A stretch of 64,000 nucleotides of DNA from Eopsaltria australis. Lineage: Eukaryota; Chordata; Aves; Passeriformes; Petroicidae. Positions 1-9,981 of the stretch are shown here, piece after piece. The stretch lies in NCBI GenBank assembly GCA_034509425.1, contig JAVTVJ010001143.1, positions 200,001-264,000 of the forward strand, given 5' to 3'. The position numbers and the translations under genes were made by a program. The first letter of the stretch is position 1; each line of letters begins with the position of its first letter. The notes beneath the pieces were generated by a model. That model was not told the DNA's origin, ran no database searches, and saw nothing but the letters and a program-made list of their open reading frames with translations.

Positions 1-109
1 AGGAGAAGACTCGTCAGAGATCCCCAACTCGGTCCAAGTCCAGGTCAAGATCCCGATCCCGTTCTCCATCTCATTCTCGTCCCAGAAGGCGCCATAGATC
101 ACGGTCAAG
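1..109 (+). CDS. SRRM1: SRRM1 exon, truncated by the window start
   Basis: Read from base 3, it encodes an RS-rich stretch beginning EKTRQRSPTRSKSRS and ending RRRHRSRS. The donor is AG|GTAGGG at 110. Two bases of a codon are left over and are completed by the exon at 614. The acceptor lies outside the window. Confidence 0.93.
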
Positions 110-3100
110 GTAGGGCTTCACGTGTTGGTTGTGAAGGTTGAGAATATTTTCTGCTGAAGGTGCCACTTAATGTCCTTGGTTAGTGATGTTTCTAGAGGTT
201 TTGAGCTTGGATGTTTTGGGCCAAATGAGAAAGATGCATTTGGTGCCTGGACGTGTTCAGGAGTGTTTTGTTTGTGTTGATTAATGAGAAGATGCTCATG
301 GTGACCAGCACTGACTGGAGAAGGAACTGGGCTGCTTAATACTGATAATGGGAGTTGTGAAGCCTTTCTTTAGGACATGGGCTTGATGCTGAAAATGCTG
401 TAAAACACTTTTTTTTGTTATTTTACTACTTAATAATGAGATGCTGTTGAACTTCTAAGCCCTGATTGTGTCTGTACATTTCGCATCCTCACCTAAATAC
501 AGCCTATGATGCACTTGGAGCAAAGCAGCTCTGCACTCAGTGTCCCGAGGATACATTTCCTCAACTCTGGAACTTAGATAGTTGCTTTTCATTGGAATTT
601 CTGATTGTGACAGGTCTTACTCTCCTAGAAGGCGACCCAGCCCGCGGCGCCGGCCGTCCCCGCGCAGGAGGAGCCCGCCCCGGAGAATGCCTCCCCCACC
701 CAGGCACAGGAGGAGCAGATCCCCCGTGAGGCGGTAAGAACCCTGCTTTTTGAGACAGCTGGAAGTGCTAAACCTGCAAAGTTAAAGGGAACTGTAGCTG
801 TGTTAGCAAAATTGCCTGGTTCATCTCACCTTAGCACTGGCAGGTGTGTGATTAGAGTGACGGAAAAACTGCGGTGTCACATTTCCTGAGCGTGTTGTGG
901 GGGAACACAATTTCAGCTGTGAAATGATTTCCTGTGAGTTAGGATAGTGATGAGAATTCCACCTTTTTGAAAAGTGGCAATTTCAGAGCTGTTACTTCTT
1001 CAAGTGGCTCTGGGTAGCTCCCAGCACAGGCTGACATGACATCTCTTAGGGCTTTTTTGCTTAAGTGTCAGTACTTCTGCCTGGGGAAAAAAAAGAGAAC
1101 AAGTAATTGAATTTTACTTGTTGGGAATTTTTAATTATGACTCGTATTTCTGTCACATAAAGTGAAATTTGGACTTGAAATATGTTTCTTCTTCTTGTTC
1201 TCTTACTTAAAATTCTTCAAGTTTTGCCCTTTGGTGTTGAAAGTCACATTTTTCACAGCATAGGAATTGTTCTAGAGGCAAAGCTCTTATCTGCCTTGCA
1301 AAGTAAATGATGTGCTTTTGGCAGTGTCAAAATAGACATTTGTCTTCATGGGAAGAGAACAGATTCTGATCCTCTTCATAGGAAGAGAATCAAAGTCTTC
1401 TTGTGTACAGCAGTTGTTTTTGAGGAAGGAACACTTCTCTTCCTTTCTGTGACAAGGTGATGACTATTTCCTGAGTTTGTCAATATGTTCATTTCACACA
1501 GTTACTGGGAAAACTGTGAACAGTATCAAACATGTATGTTGCAAGATGTACAAGAGCTCCCTTTCAGCAAATGTTTATCTCACTCAAGGTAGGGTTTCTT
1601 TTTTCCAGGTTCTCAGGAATTCTGCAGCCAAAGGTGGATTCTGCAGGTACACAATTGCAACAGAACTTGCCACAAATTTTGCCGCAGAATTCTGAGGCCC
1701 TACCTTTTAAAATTGCAAAGTAAAGACCAAAGACTAAAAACATAAGGATGGATAGATGGATTCTGAATTGTTAAGTTGTTGTCTGAAATTTTTGCCTTCT
1801 GGTGTAAAACATTTTAGTGTCCTCGCACACTAAACTCTTATCCAGATCTGCTCTGGAGATCGTTAAGTCACACGTGCTAACACAGAGAATTCTCTTAACC
1901 ACCCAGAAGTTAGAGAGCCCAACCAAAACTAATTGTTTCCAGGGGCAAAGCTTAGCTGTAGCCTGTAGATTGACAGAAAGCCAGTGAAGGTGACACTAAC
2001 AATTTTTAGCTCACTATTGTAGTTTAAGAATAACTGTGACAGATTGGTCGTTATCCTCCTCTTCTCCAAACCAAGTGTTGCAGGCTGTCCACCATGTTTG
2101 GGAAGTGCTGTTGTCTGTGGCTCAGTGTCTGTGCTTGCAAACAACCGCAGTTCTTTGTTCTTTGTGCTGAGATGTTCCCCGCCGTGGCCGGGCAGGACCT
2201 GACGTGGGCTCTGCTTTGCAGGAGAAGACGCTCCTCGGCCTCGCTGTCCGGCAGCAGCTCCTCCTCGTCCTCGTCGCGCTCCCGCTCTCCACCAAAGAAG
2301 CCTCCCAAGAGACCCGTGTCCAGCCCCCCCCGCAAAACGCGCCGGCTGTCCCCCTCTGCCAGCCCCCCCCGGCGCCGCCACCGGCCCTCGCCCCCCGCCA
2401 GCCCCCCGGCCAAGCCGCGCCGCTCGCCCACCCCCCAGCAGTCCAACCGCGCCCGCAAGAGCCGCGGCTCCGTCTCGCCCAGCAGGGCTTCAGGTGAGGG
2501 AAGCATCGGTGCCTCTGCGCCCTTTGGGAGTTGTGTTCCCTCAGGGATCGTGTGTATGGTTTGTAGAAAAGCACTGAAGGGTGTCGTGAATTGCAGCTGA
2601 GCTGGTTTGTTTTGTCTCGTAGCACCCAAACATAAGAGTACTGAGAAACGAGAGTCTCCTTCGCCAGCTCCCAAGCCCAGGAAAGCAGAACTGTCGGAAT
2701 CAGGTACAGCTCTGGCTTCTCAGCTCTGCTCCTGGGTGGGGTTTTTAGTCAAAAATACTTGGGTAGGGAAGTGCTAAGCCTTCCTAGAAGTCTGGCATTG
2801 AAAGCAAGAGTTTTCAGAACTCTAAAGAGATGATCACTCCTACTTCCTCAGTCTGTCCAAGATTGCTCGGAATAAAAGCCCAGCCAAAGTGTGTTCCAAC
2901 CTTATGTTACCCTAAGATTTGAGTGGGGAAAAACCCCTTACTTGACAGGAAAACCCCATGTATGATGATCTACTGTCCATAACTTTGCTTCTGCCTGAGT
3001 AAGGCAAATCTGTATCCTTGGTTTAAGTGTCCTGTCCTTGTGTGTCCTTTCAGAAGAAGACAAAGGAGGCAAAATGGCTGCAGCAGATTCTGTCCAACAG

Positions 3101-6100
3101 AGGCGCCAGTACAGGAGGCAAAATCAACAGTCGTCATCTGGTATGGAGCACAGAAATTCCCTAAAACTGGGTTGTAGTTTACTTTTGCAGGAAGTAGTTA
3201 AGTTCAAATACAGATTAAAACGATTTGCTGTGTGCTCTGCAGTGCTGTTGTGAACTTAATTACAGATGTGACACTCATAATGAGGTCACTTTAATTATTG
3301 CTCAGGAAGAATAAGAGCATGACTTTTAAAGGTTATTACATCTTTTGTTAATGGGTTTACATCTTTAAAGGTTGTGCTTCTAAACTCTTTAACATCACGC
3401 ACAAATATTTTGTGCTGTGGATTACTTCCTCTGTCCTTAGTTTGGACTCTTTATGCTTGAGATCAGTAAATCCACCTGGGTATTTTTGCCCACATAATTT
3501 CAAAAAGCAGCTGCAGTTCACCTTTTAAATTACCTGCCTAGCCAAAATTTATGGGGGCAGTTAAATCACTGCAAGTACTTTTACCCAGCTCTGGTAGATT
3601 TATTTATCACTTGGCTTCACCCAACACCTTCAGTTGATGTGCGTTTAAATCTCGGGTTCTCGTTTTGCGGGAGGGGAGGTTGGTTTGCACTGCAGCATTA
3701 GCCTGTCAGTGACTGACAGTGTCACGAGGAGCACTTTCCAGAGAGTGATCCTTCCTACGTTTGCAGATTCTGGTTCTTCATCTTCCTCAGAGGAGGAGAG
3801 GCCCAAGAGGTCGAACGTGAAGAACGGGGAGGTGGGCAGGCGCCGCCGGCACTCGCACTCGCGCAGCCCCTCGCCATCGCCCCGCAAGCGCCAGAAGGAA
3901 TCCTCCCCCCGGTAACTGCTTCAACTTCACTCATCCTTTATTATTCAATATTTATCTCTGCAACTCTCACCAAATGCACATCAAGTCATGCCCACTCTGC
4001 CCAGCCTTGTTTCAAGATTTCCCGTTACATTCATTCGGTAAAAATTGCTCTGACCTTTCTTTGAACATGTTCATCTTTGCCTCAGACCCGTGGCAGATAG
4101 ATTTGTTTTGTTTTGTTTTGTTTTCCCTCCACTGCTCTCAGGATGCAGATGGAAAAGAGGTGGCAGTCGCCAGTGATGAAAAGGTTGGTTAGAAATTCAT
4201 CTCTTAAACAGGCTGTCATTTATTTTGGCACGGATAAGCATTTGCCATCCTTTGTCCTTTACACCTGCATACTCACAGTGGGGGAAATTCAGACTGATGT
4301 GCTCCTTCGTGTGTTGGATCTGGAACCATTTCACTGGGTAAAAGAAAAGAGAAGGAACAACACCTGCTCTGTGTCCCTCACTGCTCACCCCTTGTTAATT
4401 CACATCAGCCTGTGACATCAATAACTGATGCTGTTACATCTCACTGATGCCTGAAAACAGCTCAGCACTTGTGCTCCTCAGGGGCTCCTTGCCCCAGATA
4501 CCCAGATTTGGGTGAGCAGTGTTGGACTCCTGCTGCCCCTGGCTCAAACCCTCCTGCACACTTGAAACAAGCAATTAAGATCTTGGTCTTCTGGGTCACA
4601 GATGATTGGAGCTTTCAAAACTCTCATTCCTCAGTTCTTGAGATACTTGGAACTACTGGAAGTAGACAATAAGTAGAACAGTAGTGACTTTTTTGTTTGT
4701 GACACTTTTTGCTCTGTGTTGATCTGGGAATACAGAAAGGTGCAGGAAGCTTGATGGGTTTATTAATTGGATGTAATGACCCTTGAGCAGGCTGTAATTA
4801 AGCCCTAGCTAGCAGATACTCACAGCACACATCATGATGTAGAAGATAAGGATGACTCCCTCACAAATGCAGACCTTCTTAATTATGGATCCTGTCAAAC
4901 ATTTCTATGGAAAACAGGTTGGATTCAAAGGCTTTGATCTTGTTTTGCAACACACTGAATTCACGTACTGCCTGTTGCATAAAGACTCGTTTAATTAGGA
5001 CAATTAGTACATTTGAAGGCTGGGGGTTTTTTGGCTTATAAAAGAACATTGTATTTTGGAGCAAACTCTTATCTATAAAAGTGTGTCTCATTGCCCTGGA
5101 GAACAATACCCAGCATATTTGAAATCAAGTCTCACTTTATGGAAATGAGCTGCTTTGCTTTTTAATTGCTCTCATTTTTCCCTTATCCAGTCATTTTATC
5201 TTAATTGCCTTTTTTTTTTAAAGGAAAAAGGAATATTTCACTTTACCAATATTCCTCTCCTTTGAAATTCTATGCAAGTTATGTGTTGGGTTAAAATTCC
5301 CCTTTCCAGAAGTCTGTTGTAAACCCTGCAAAGCAGAAAATGGCTCATTTGGTGAACAATTTTAATCCAGAGAGCTGCAGTTTAGCAACCACTCTGTTTT
5401 TTTCCACTGCATTTCAAGAAATAAATAACTTTGGATTTCAGATCCGCAGATAAAAGCTGTTTTCAAGAGCACAGTTTCCCACTGTGAAGAAAATTAACTC
5501 CACCCCAGGCAAAATCAGCACATGATCCATCCAGTATTCCAACCATTTGGCTTTACTGTGGCTGTAAGGTGGTGATGGATCAGGTTGTGCAGATGTGGAA
5601 TTGTGTCCTGGCTGCTGTGGTGGGCTCAGGGTCACAGTCAGACACTCCTGGTGGGCTCAGGGTCTCAGTCACACACTCCTGGTGGGCTCAGGGTCACAGT
5701 CAGACACTCCTGGTGGGCTCAGGGTCACAGTCAGACACTCCTGGTGGGCTCAGGGTCACAGTCAGACACTCCTGGTGGGCTCAGGGTCACAGTCACACAC
5801 TCCTGGTGGGCTCAGGGTCACAGTCAGACACTCCTGGTGGGCTCAGGGTCACAGTCAGACACTCCTGGTGGGCTCAGGGTCACAGTCAGACACTCCTGGT
5901 GAGCTCAGGGTCACAGTCAGACACTCCTGGTGAGCTCAGGGTCACAGTCAGACACTCATTGTCTCACACTCTTCAGAAAGATTGAAGTCCATTTCTTTCC
6001 ATCAGTGCTCGCAGTAGAATGCCATGTTAAGGTGCATGAAGGAGCTGATGTTGTGCAGTGAAAGCAGAGCACAGAGCAGCTGGTGGCTCAGTTTCCTGAT

Positions 6101-9100
6101 CATTCCCTGTCTCCCACAGCAGGAGGAGGAGGAGCCCCTCGCCGCCCCCCGCGCGCCGGCGCCGCTCCCCGTCCCCGGCGCCCCCGCCCCGGCGCCGCCG
6201 CTCCCCGTCCCCACCGCGCCGCAGGTACCACACCAGGGACATCACCTGCTGCTCTGGGCCTGGGGACATCTCTGGGCATGGGGAAAGGGCCCCTGCTCCC
6301 AGTTACTTCACTGGGAAGCTGAGGGGGCTGTGGTTGTGCTGGTGAGGGTGGGTGTGGTGGGTGCATGGCCTGCATGTCGTTGGGTTCCTGCTGCAAATCC
6401 TGAATCGGAATCCCAGAGTGGTTTGGGTTGGAAGGACATTAAAGCCCATCCAGTGCCACCCCCTGCCATGGGCAGGGATCTTCCACTAGCCCAGGGTGCT
6501 CCAAGCCCCATCCAGCCTGGCCTTGGACACTTCCAGGGATGGGGCAACCACAACCTTTCTGGGCAATGACTTTTTAAGAGTTTTATTTTAAATTCTTAGA
6601 ACTTCTAAAGAACTCCAGTTTAAATTTTGAGAAGTTTAAAGAACTCTGGAGTCCTTTTCCCCCTCTTAGAGTGAAGTGCAGGGCACTGCTGAGTGATTGC
6701 CAGGCCTGGGTGGTCCCTGACAGTTTGTTCTCTTTGCAGGTCTCCATCACCGCCCCCTCGCAGACGTTCTCCCTCTCCACGGAGATACTCCCCCCCGATC
6801 CAGAGGCGATATTCCCCCTCTCCCCCTCCCAAGAGGAGAACAGCTTCTCCTCCTCCCCCTCCCAAGAGAAGGGCCTCCCCTTCCCCCCAGTCCAAGCGCA
6901 GAGTCTCCCACTCCCCGCCACCAAAACAGAGGAGCTCCCCTAGTGCTAAACGGCGCTCCCCTTCCATATCTTCCAAGCACAGGAAGGGGTCTCCTCCCAG
7001 CAGATCCAACAGGGAAACACGTTCTCCACCACAAAACAAAAGGCATTCACCTTCACCACGGCCTCGAGCTTCCCACCCCTCCTCCAGCCCTCCGCCGCCG
7101 CGCCGGGGAGCGTCAGCATCACCACAGAGGAGACAGTCACCCTCCCCCAGCAGCAGGCCCATCAGGAGGGTGTCCAGAACGCCAGAACCCAAGAAAACAA
7201 AGTAAAAAGCCCTTCTTTGGCTGGGTTTGGGTTTGATGAGGGGTTGTTGTTCAGTTGTAATGCAGTGAAAGTAGTTAAGGAATCACAGAACCCCAGAATG
7301 GTTTGGGTTGGGAGGGACCTTAAAGCTCATCTGGTGATACTTCTGTCATGGACAGGGACACCTCCCACTGTCCCAGGTGCTCCAAGCCCTGTCCAGCCTG
7401 GCCTTGGGCACTGCCAGGGATCCAGGGGCAGCCAGAGCTTCTCTGGGCACCCTGTGCCAGGGCCTGCCCACCCTCACAGGGAAGAAGTTTTTCCCTATAT
7501 CCCACCTAACCCTGCCCTCTGGCAGTGGGAAGTCATTCCCCTCTGTCCTGCCTGCATCAAAATCCCCTCTCCCTCCCTTTTATAAGACCCTGGAATGCTG
7601 CAATGAGGTCTCCCCAGATCCTTCTCTCCAATTGGTGGCTCTAAAGAAAACCTAGCTTTGTCTTAAACCTAACTGTGGAAGGGAACCAACGCTTCTCATT
7701 AGTTCAGAATTATGAATTCCATAATTGGCCATTCATTATAAACTGCTAACATTGTAAATACTTTCATCTTCAGTGTGATGCTGCTTTTCTGAGCAGACAG
7801 GGAAAGGTGTGGTGCTGGCTTACGAATTTTTTCAGAAGGAAAACGGAGCTGAGTGGAAAGCCTTGCACAATAAAACAGCATTGCTGTTCTCTTGACTGTT
7901 AACGTGGTAATAACTTAGGCAGCAATCAGCTCTGAGCAGCAGGGTTGTTGAACAGCTCTTCAGGCTGCATTATCCCTCTGCATTATGGATCCCCTCTGCT
8001 GTTGGGCTGTTTTGCCTTTTTTAACACATCAGCAAAGCAATGCATCTACTTCATTTTTAAAATCAATTTAAATCTTCCAAGTGCAGCTTGACCAAGTTAA
8101 AGCACAGGTGTTCATTGGGCTCTGGTGCTGATATTCCCTTGTTTTGTGTCTCACTGTGCCTCTTGTGCTCCCCAGGGCTTCCACCCCCAGCCCCCGGCGC
8201 GTGTCCTCGTCCCGATCTGCGTCAGGGTCACCTGAGACGGCTCCCAAAAAACACCAAGGACCTGCATCTCCTGCCCGCTCTCGCTCTCCTTCTGCAAACT
8301 GGTCACCTGCAAAAAAGGCCAAGAGCCCCACTCAGAGCCCATCACCTGCCAGGGTATTTGTCTGCTCATGAAGCTGCTCTGCTTTGGGTGCTGGGTTCTT
8401 CCCTTGTTGGGAAGGCTGAGCTGCTGAGCAGCCCCAGGGTTACTCACAGGGGAGAAACTGCTTGGGGTCATTCTTCGTAGTTAAAAACTTCTAAAACCAA
8501 TTTGCACTATGAATTTCTCAAATGTAACATCTCCAAATCAGGACAGAAGTGCTGTTCTGTAGAAAATCAGGCTGCTGGGAAGAAAAAAAGTCTGTCCCAT
8601 TTCATGAGTGTTCATGAGTTTCATGATCTGCAAAGTGGGGGGGGCTTATTCATGCTCAGTATCCTACATGCAGACTCAGATTATTCCCATGGGAAGAGAA
8701 CAGATTGTCTGGTATCTTCACCTCTTCTTCTGAGGTGTTTCCCAGGGACAATTCCATTCTTTGCCAGGGAATTTTGAGGTTTTAGAGATAAGTTGTAATT
8801 TCTGTTGAATTATTTATTACAGAATTCAGATCAAGAAGGTGGTGGCAAGAAGAAGAAGAAAAAGAAGGATAAGAAGCATAAAAAGGATAAAAAGCACAAG
8901 AAACACAAAAAGCATAAGAAGGAGAAGGCAGTGGCAGCTGCAGCAGCTGCTGCTGTGGCTGCAGCAGACACCACCTCAGCACAGGAAGACCAGGAAGCAG
9001 AGACAGAACCCAAAAAGGTGAGAATTTGGGACTTTTGTAAAGGCCCAGTGTGAGCAAACGGGGTGGGTGTGACTGTTCTGACAGCCCTAATTCCAGAATG

Positions 9101-9312
9101 GGATTTGGGGGGTGTGTGGGTGATTCCAAGTGGGGATTTCAGTGCTGGGAGGGCTCAGCCTGGCTGGGCCTGGGGTGTTTGAAGGAACTCTTTGTGTTTG
9201 TTTGAAGGAGACAGAAAGTGAACCCGAGGACAACCTGGATGACCTTGAAAAGCACCTGCGGGAGAAGGCCCTGAGGTCCATGAGGAAGGCGCAGGTGTCC
9301 CCCCCCTCCTAG
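1..9312 (+). CDS. SRRM1: SRRM1 (SRm160), 3' part: 12 exons ending at the stop codon
   Basis: Serine/arginine repetitive matrix protein 1 is a nuclear-speckle splicing coactivator that bridges SR proteins and snRNPs, associates with the exon junction complex and promotes 3'-end processing. The window opens inside an exon of the RS-rich middle of the protein; the N-terminal PWI domain lies upstream. Coding segments: 1-109, 614-733, 2222-2493, 2623-2703, 3054-3140, 3767-3911, 4142-4183 (cassette), 6120-6224, 6740-7201, 8176-8353, 8823-9017 and 9208-9312. Every junction has GT and AG, and the phases join without a frameshift into 632 residues. Order seen: RS dipeptides, a serine tract, repeated RRRSPSP/PPPKRR blocks, a Lys/His tract, an alanine tract and an acidic end closing with AQVSPPS. 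This order matches vertebrate SRRM1 as known to me. Gene identity is very secure; individual isoform structure is inferred. Confidence 0.97.
110..613 (+). other. SRRM1: SRRM1 intron
   Basis: AT-rich spacer between two RS exons, with GTAGGG donor and a GACAG acceptor. No repeat, RNA gene or extra exon recognised. Confidence 0.85.
614..733 (+). CDS. SRRM1: SRRM1 exon (Arg/Pro/Ser repeats)
   Basis: Encodes SYSPRRRPSPRRRPSPRRR, then a proline run (MPPPPRHRR) and RSRSPVRR. Much more GC-rich than its introns. Flanked by a CAG acceptor and GTAAGA donor. It enters and leaves with two codon bases carried over. Confidence 0.95.
734..2221 (+). other. SRRM1: SRRM1 intron
   Basis: 1.5 kb of AT-rich sequence. 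It holds a splice-like 38-bp pseudo-exon at 1609-1646 that would break the frame. No mobile element recognised. Confidence 0.85.
2222..2493 (+). CDS. SRRM1: SRRM1 exon (Ser tract and SPP/RRR repeats)
   Basis: Encodes RRSSASLSG, a run of eight serines, RSRSPPKKPPKRP, then proline-rich SP repeats (SPSASPPRRRHRPSPPASPP), SPTPQQSNRARKSR and SVSPSRAS. Very GC-rich, using CGC and CCC codons. CAG acceptor at 2219-2221, GTGAGG donor at 2494; one base is carried over. Confidence 0.96.
2623..2703 (+). CDS. SRRM1: SRRM1 exon
   Basis: Encodes APKHKSTEKRESPSPAPKPR then KAELSES, matching the conserved KHKGTEKRESPSPAPKPRK segment of mammalian SRRM1. Acceptor CGTAG, donor GTACAG. One base carried in the phase at both ends, so skipping it would keep the frame. 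Confidence 0.96.
2704..3053 (+). other. SRRM1: SRRM1 intron
   Basis: 350-bp intron between clear splice sites. Nothing else recognised. Confidence 0.85.
3054..3140 (+). CDS. SRRM1: SRRM1 exon
   Basis: Encodes EEDKGGKMAAADSVQQRRQY followed by RRQNQQSSS, nearly identical to mammalian SRRM1. Acceptor TTTCAG, donor GTATGG. 87 bp, symmetrical phase. Confidence 0.97.
3141..3766 (+). other. SRRM1: SRRM1 intron
   Basis: AT-rich intron of 626 bp with no recognised element besides its splice sites. Confidence 0.85.
3767..3911 (+). CDS. SRRM1: SRRM1 exon (Ser/acidic then basic)
   Basis: Encodes DSGSSSSSEEERPKRSNVKN, then GEVGRRRRHSHSRSPSPSPR and KRQKESSP. It closes with two bases of an arginine codon. 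Acceptor TTTGCAG, donor GGTAACT. The next junction is alternative: to the 42-nt exon at 4142 or directly to 6120. Confidence 0.96.
4142..4183 (+). CDS. SRRM1: SRRM1 42-nt cassette exon
   Basis: A strong polypyrimidine tract (repeated GTTTT then CCCTCCACTGCTCTCAG) precedes 42 bp that encode MQMEKRWQSPVMK. This closely matches the MQMGKRWQSPVTK segment of human SRRM1 as I recall it. The exon enters and leaves in the same phase, so inclusion adds exactly 14 residues. The donor, AAG|GTTGGT, is weak, which suggests regulated inclusion. Confidence 0.88.
4184..6119 (+). other. SRRM1: SRRM1 intron with an internal minisatellite
   Basis: 1.9 kb intron, AT-rich to about 5,570, then the 31-bp tandem repeat at 5622-5962. 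No coding exon recognised. Confidence 0.85.
5622..5962 (+). repeat. 31-bp minisatellite, 11 copies
   Basis: Eleven head-to-tail copies of a 31-bp unit that begins gggctcagggtcacagtcag, all nearly identical. The last two begin with gag in place of ggg, and the final copy decays. No plus frame contains a stop, so spurious 31-residue repeat peptides appear in all three frames; it lies inside an intron and is not coding. Confidence 0.97.
6120..6224 (+). CDS. SRRM1: SRRM1 exon with tandem (NAGNAG) acceptor
   Basis: Encodes RRRRSPSPPPARRRRSPSPA then PPPRRRRSPSPPRR. Extremely GC-rich. The acceptor is CAGCAG (6117-6122), so the exon can begin at 6120 or 6123, changing the arginine run by one residue. 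Donor GCAG|GTACCA. Confidence 0.93.
6225..6739 (+). other. SRRM1: SRRM1 intron containing a CR1 fragment
   Basis: 515-bp intron; 6401-6567 is a CR1-derived fragment on the minus strand. The rest is unremarkable. Confidence 0.85.
6401..6567 (-). mobile_element. CR1 LINE 3'-end fragment
   Basis: The + strand reads GGTTTGGGTTGGAAGGACAT, then AAAGCCCATCCAGTGCC, CCTGCCATGGGCAGGGA, CCATCCAGCCTGGCCTTGGA and GGGATGGGGCAACCACAACC. This is the familiar reverse complement of avian CR1 3' ends. About 165 bp, so a severely 5'-truncated and inactive copy. Confidence 0.9.
6740..7201 (+). CDS. SRRM1: SRRM1 large SP/PPKRR-repeat exon
   Basis: The longest SRRM1 exon here (462 bp). It encodes SPSPPPRRRSPSPRRYSPP, then tandem SPSPPPKRR-like units (TASPPPPPKRR, ASPSPQSKRR, VSHSPPPKQR), SSKHRKGSPPSRSNRETRSP, RHSPSPRPRASHPSSSPPPP, ASASPQRRQSPSPSSRPIRR and VSRTPEPKKT. 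The order follows human SRRM1 closely. Donor AAA|GTAAAA; read-through would hit TAA immediately. Confidence 0.97.
7202..8175 (+). other. SRRM1: SRRM1 intron containing a CR1 fragment
   Basis: 974-bp intron. Roughly 7278-7630 is a CR1 fragment in minus orientation; the remainder is AT-rich with no recognised element. Confidence 0.85.
7278..7630 (-). mobile_element. CR1 LINE 3'-end fragment (about 350 bp)
   Basis: The + strand shows GAATCACAGAACCCCAGAAT next to the inverted 3' terminus, then GGTTTGGGTTGGGAGGGACC, a GCCTGGCCTTGGGCACTGCC block, CTTCTCTGGGCACCCTGTGC, and AATGAGGTCTCCCCAGATCC at the far end. It is 5'-truncated with no intact reverse transcriptase. Confidence 0.93.
8176..8353 (+). 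CDS. SRRM1: SRRM1 exon
   Basis: Encodes ASTPSPRRVSSSRSASGSPE, TAPKKHQGPASPARSRSPSA, NWSPAKKAKSPTQSPSPAR. Compared with remembered human SRRM1 (NWSPAVPVKKAKSP), three residues (VPV) are missing. Acceptor CCCAG, donor GTATTT. Ends in phase 0. Confidence 0.96.
8354..8822 (+). other. SRRM1: SRRM1 intron
   Basis: 469 bp with a short G8 run near 8637-8644. Nothing else recognised. Confidence 0.85.
8823..9017 (+). CDS. SRRM1: SRRM1 exon (Lys/His tract and Ala tract)
   Basis: Encodes NSDQEGGG, seven lysines, repeated DKKHKK/HKKHKK units, EKAVAAAAAAAVAAAD and an acidic tail ending ETEPKK. The lysine-rich tract matches human; the alanine-rich part is shorter than in human. Phase 0 at both ends (65 codons). 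Confidence 0.97.
9208..9312 (+). CDS. SRRM1: SRRM1 terminal coding exon and stop
   Basis: 34 codons plus TAG: ETESEPEDNLDDLEKHLREK then ALRSMRKAQVSPPS. The end is almost identical to human SRRM1, which I recall as ending SPQS. The acceptor is AAG rather than CAG (TTTGAAG|GAG), weaker than average. Confidence 0.97.
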   Translation, partial: ETESEPEDNLDDLEKHLREKALRSMRKAQVSPPS

Positions 9313-9954
9313 GCCAACCCTTTGATATAATGTACATTTTATTTGGTTTGTACTCAGAATTCAATTTCAAATTGCTAAATGTGTTTGAGCTTTAGAATAT
9401 AACATTTGTTGTAATAATTGCTAGGTTGAGGTTCACCATGTACAAAGGGCATGGATTTACATTACAAAAGGTGTCCACAGTGTACTAGTGACATTCTTTC
9501 ATTGACAGTCAGCATAATTTCATTTAGAGTGAGACTTTTTAGAAGCAGTAGGAGTTTGTTTTGGAGGTTTGAAACATGACCGTCAGTTCCCTCGTTTCTT
9601 TGAAATCCAACAGAGCCTTGAGCAGAATTTGTGAGGGTCTCATTTGACTTCTTTTGTATCACTTACATGATGCTACTAACCTTTGTGGTTTGTAGGCTTG
9701 CCCAGGAGTAAAACCACTGCAGAATTCCAAGGAAGTACATCTCTATTTTAATGCTTTCTACTGTTTGCCTGTATAGTCTCCATTAAAGCCAATCAAGAAT
9801 AGCAATTTAGAGTGGTACATAAATGAAAGCATGTTGTTTACCAGGACACTGTGGGTTTATATTGATGTAACATGTTGATTTGGAACACTGGAATTTCATT
9901 TGTATTTTTATGTTCTTTTTTTAAAGGGCAGTTTCCATGATCAGCAATCCCAGG

Positions 9955-9981
9955 AAAAAAAAAAATAATAATAATAATAAT
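9955..9981 (+). repeat. A-run followed by (AAT)n microsatellite
   Basis: Eleven A residues followed by five to six TAA units, inside the SRRM1 3' UTR. Confidence 0.9.

Noticed and set aside
1609..1646. Possible 38-bp extra or poison exon in an SRRM1 intron
   Set aside because: It has a pyrimidine tract with CAG and a GTAC donor, but no match to SRRM1 proteins I know, and the sequence is AT-rich with internal ATTCTGCAG repeats. More likely a chance pseudo-exon.
5569..5985. Repetitive open frames over the 31-bp minisatellite
   Set aside because: All three forward frames are open because the repeat has no stop codon; the array lies between SRRM1 splice sites and has no coding signal.
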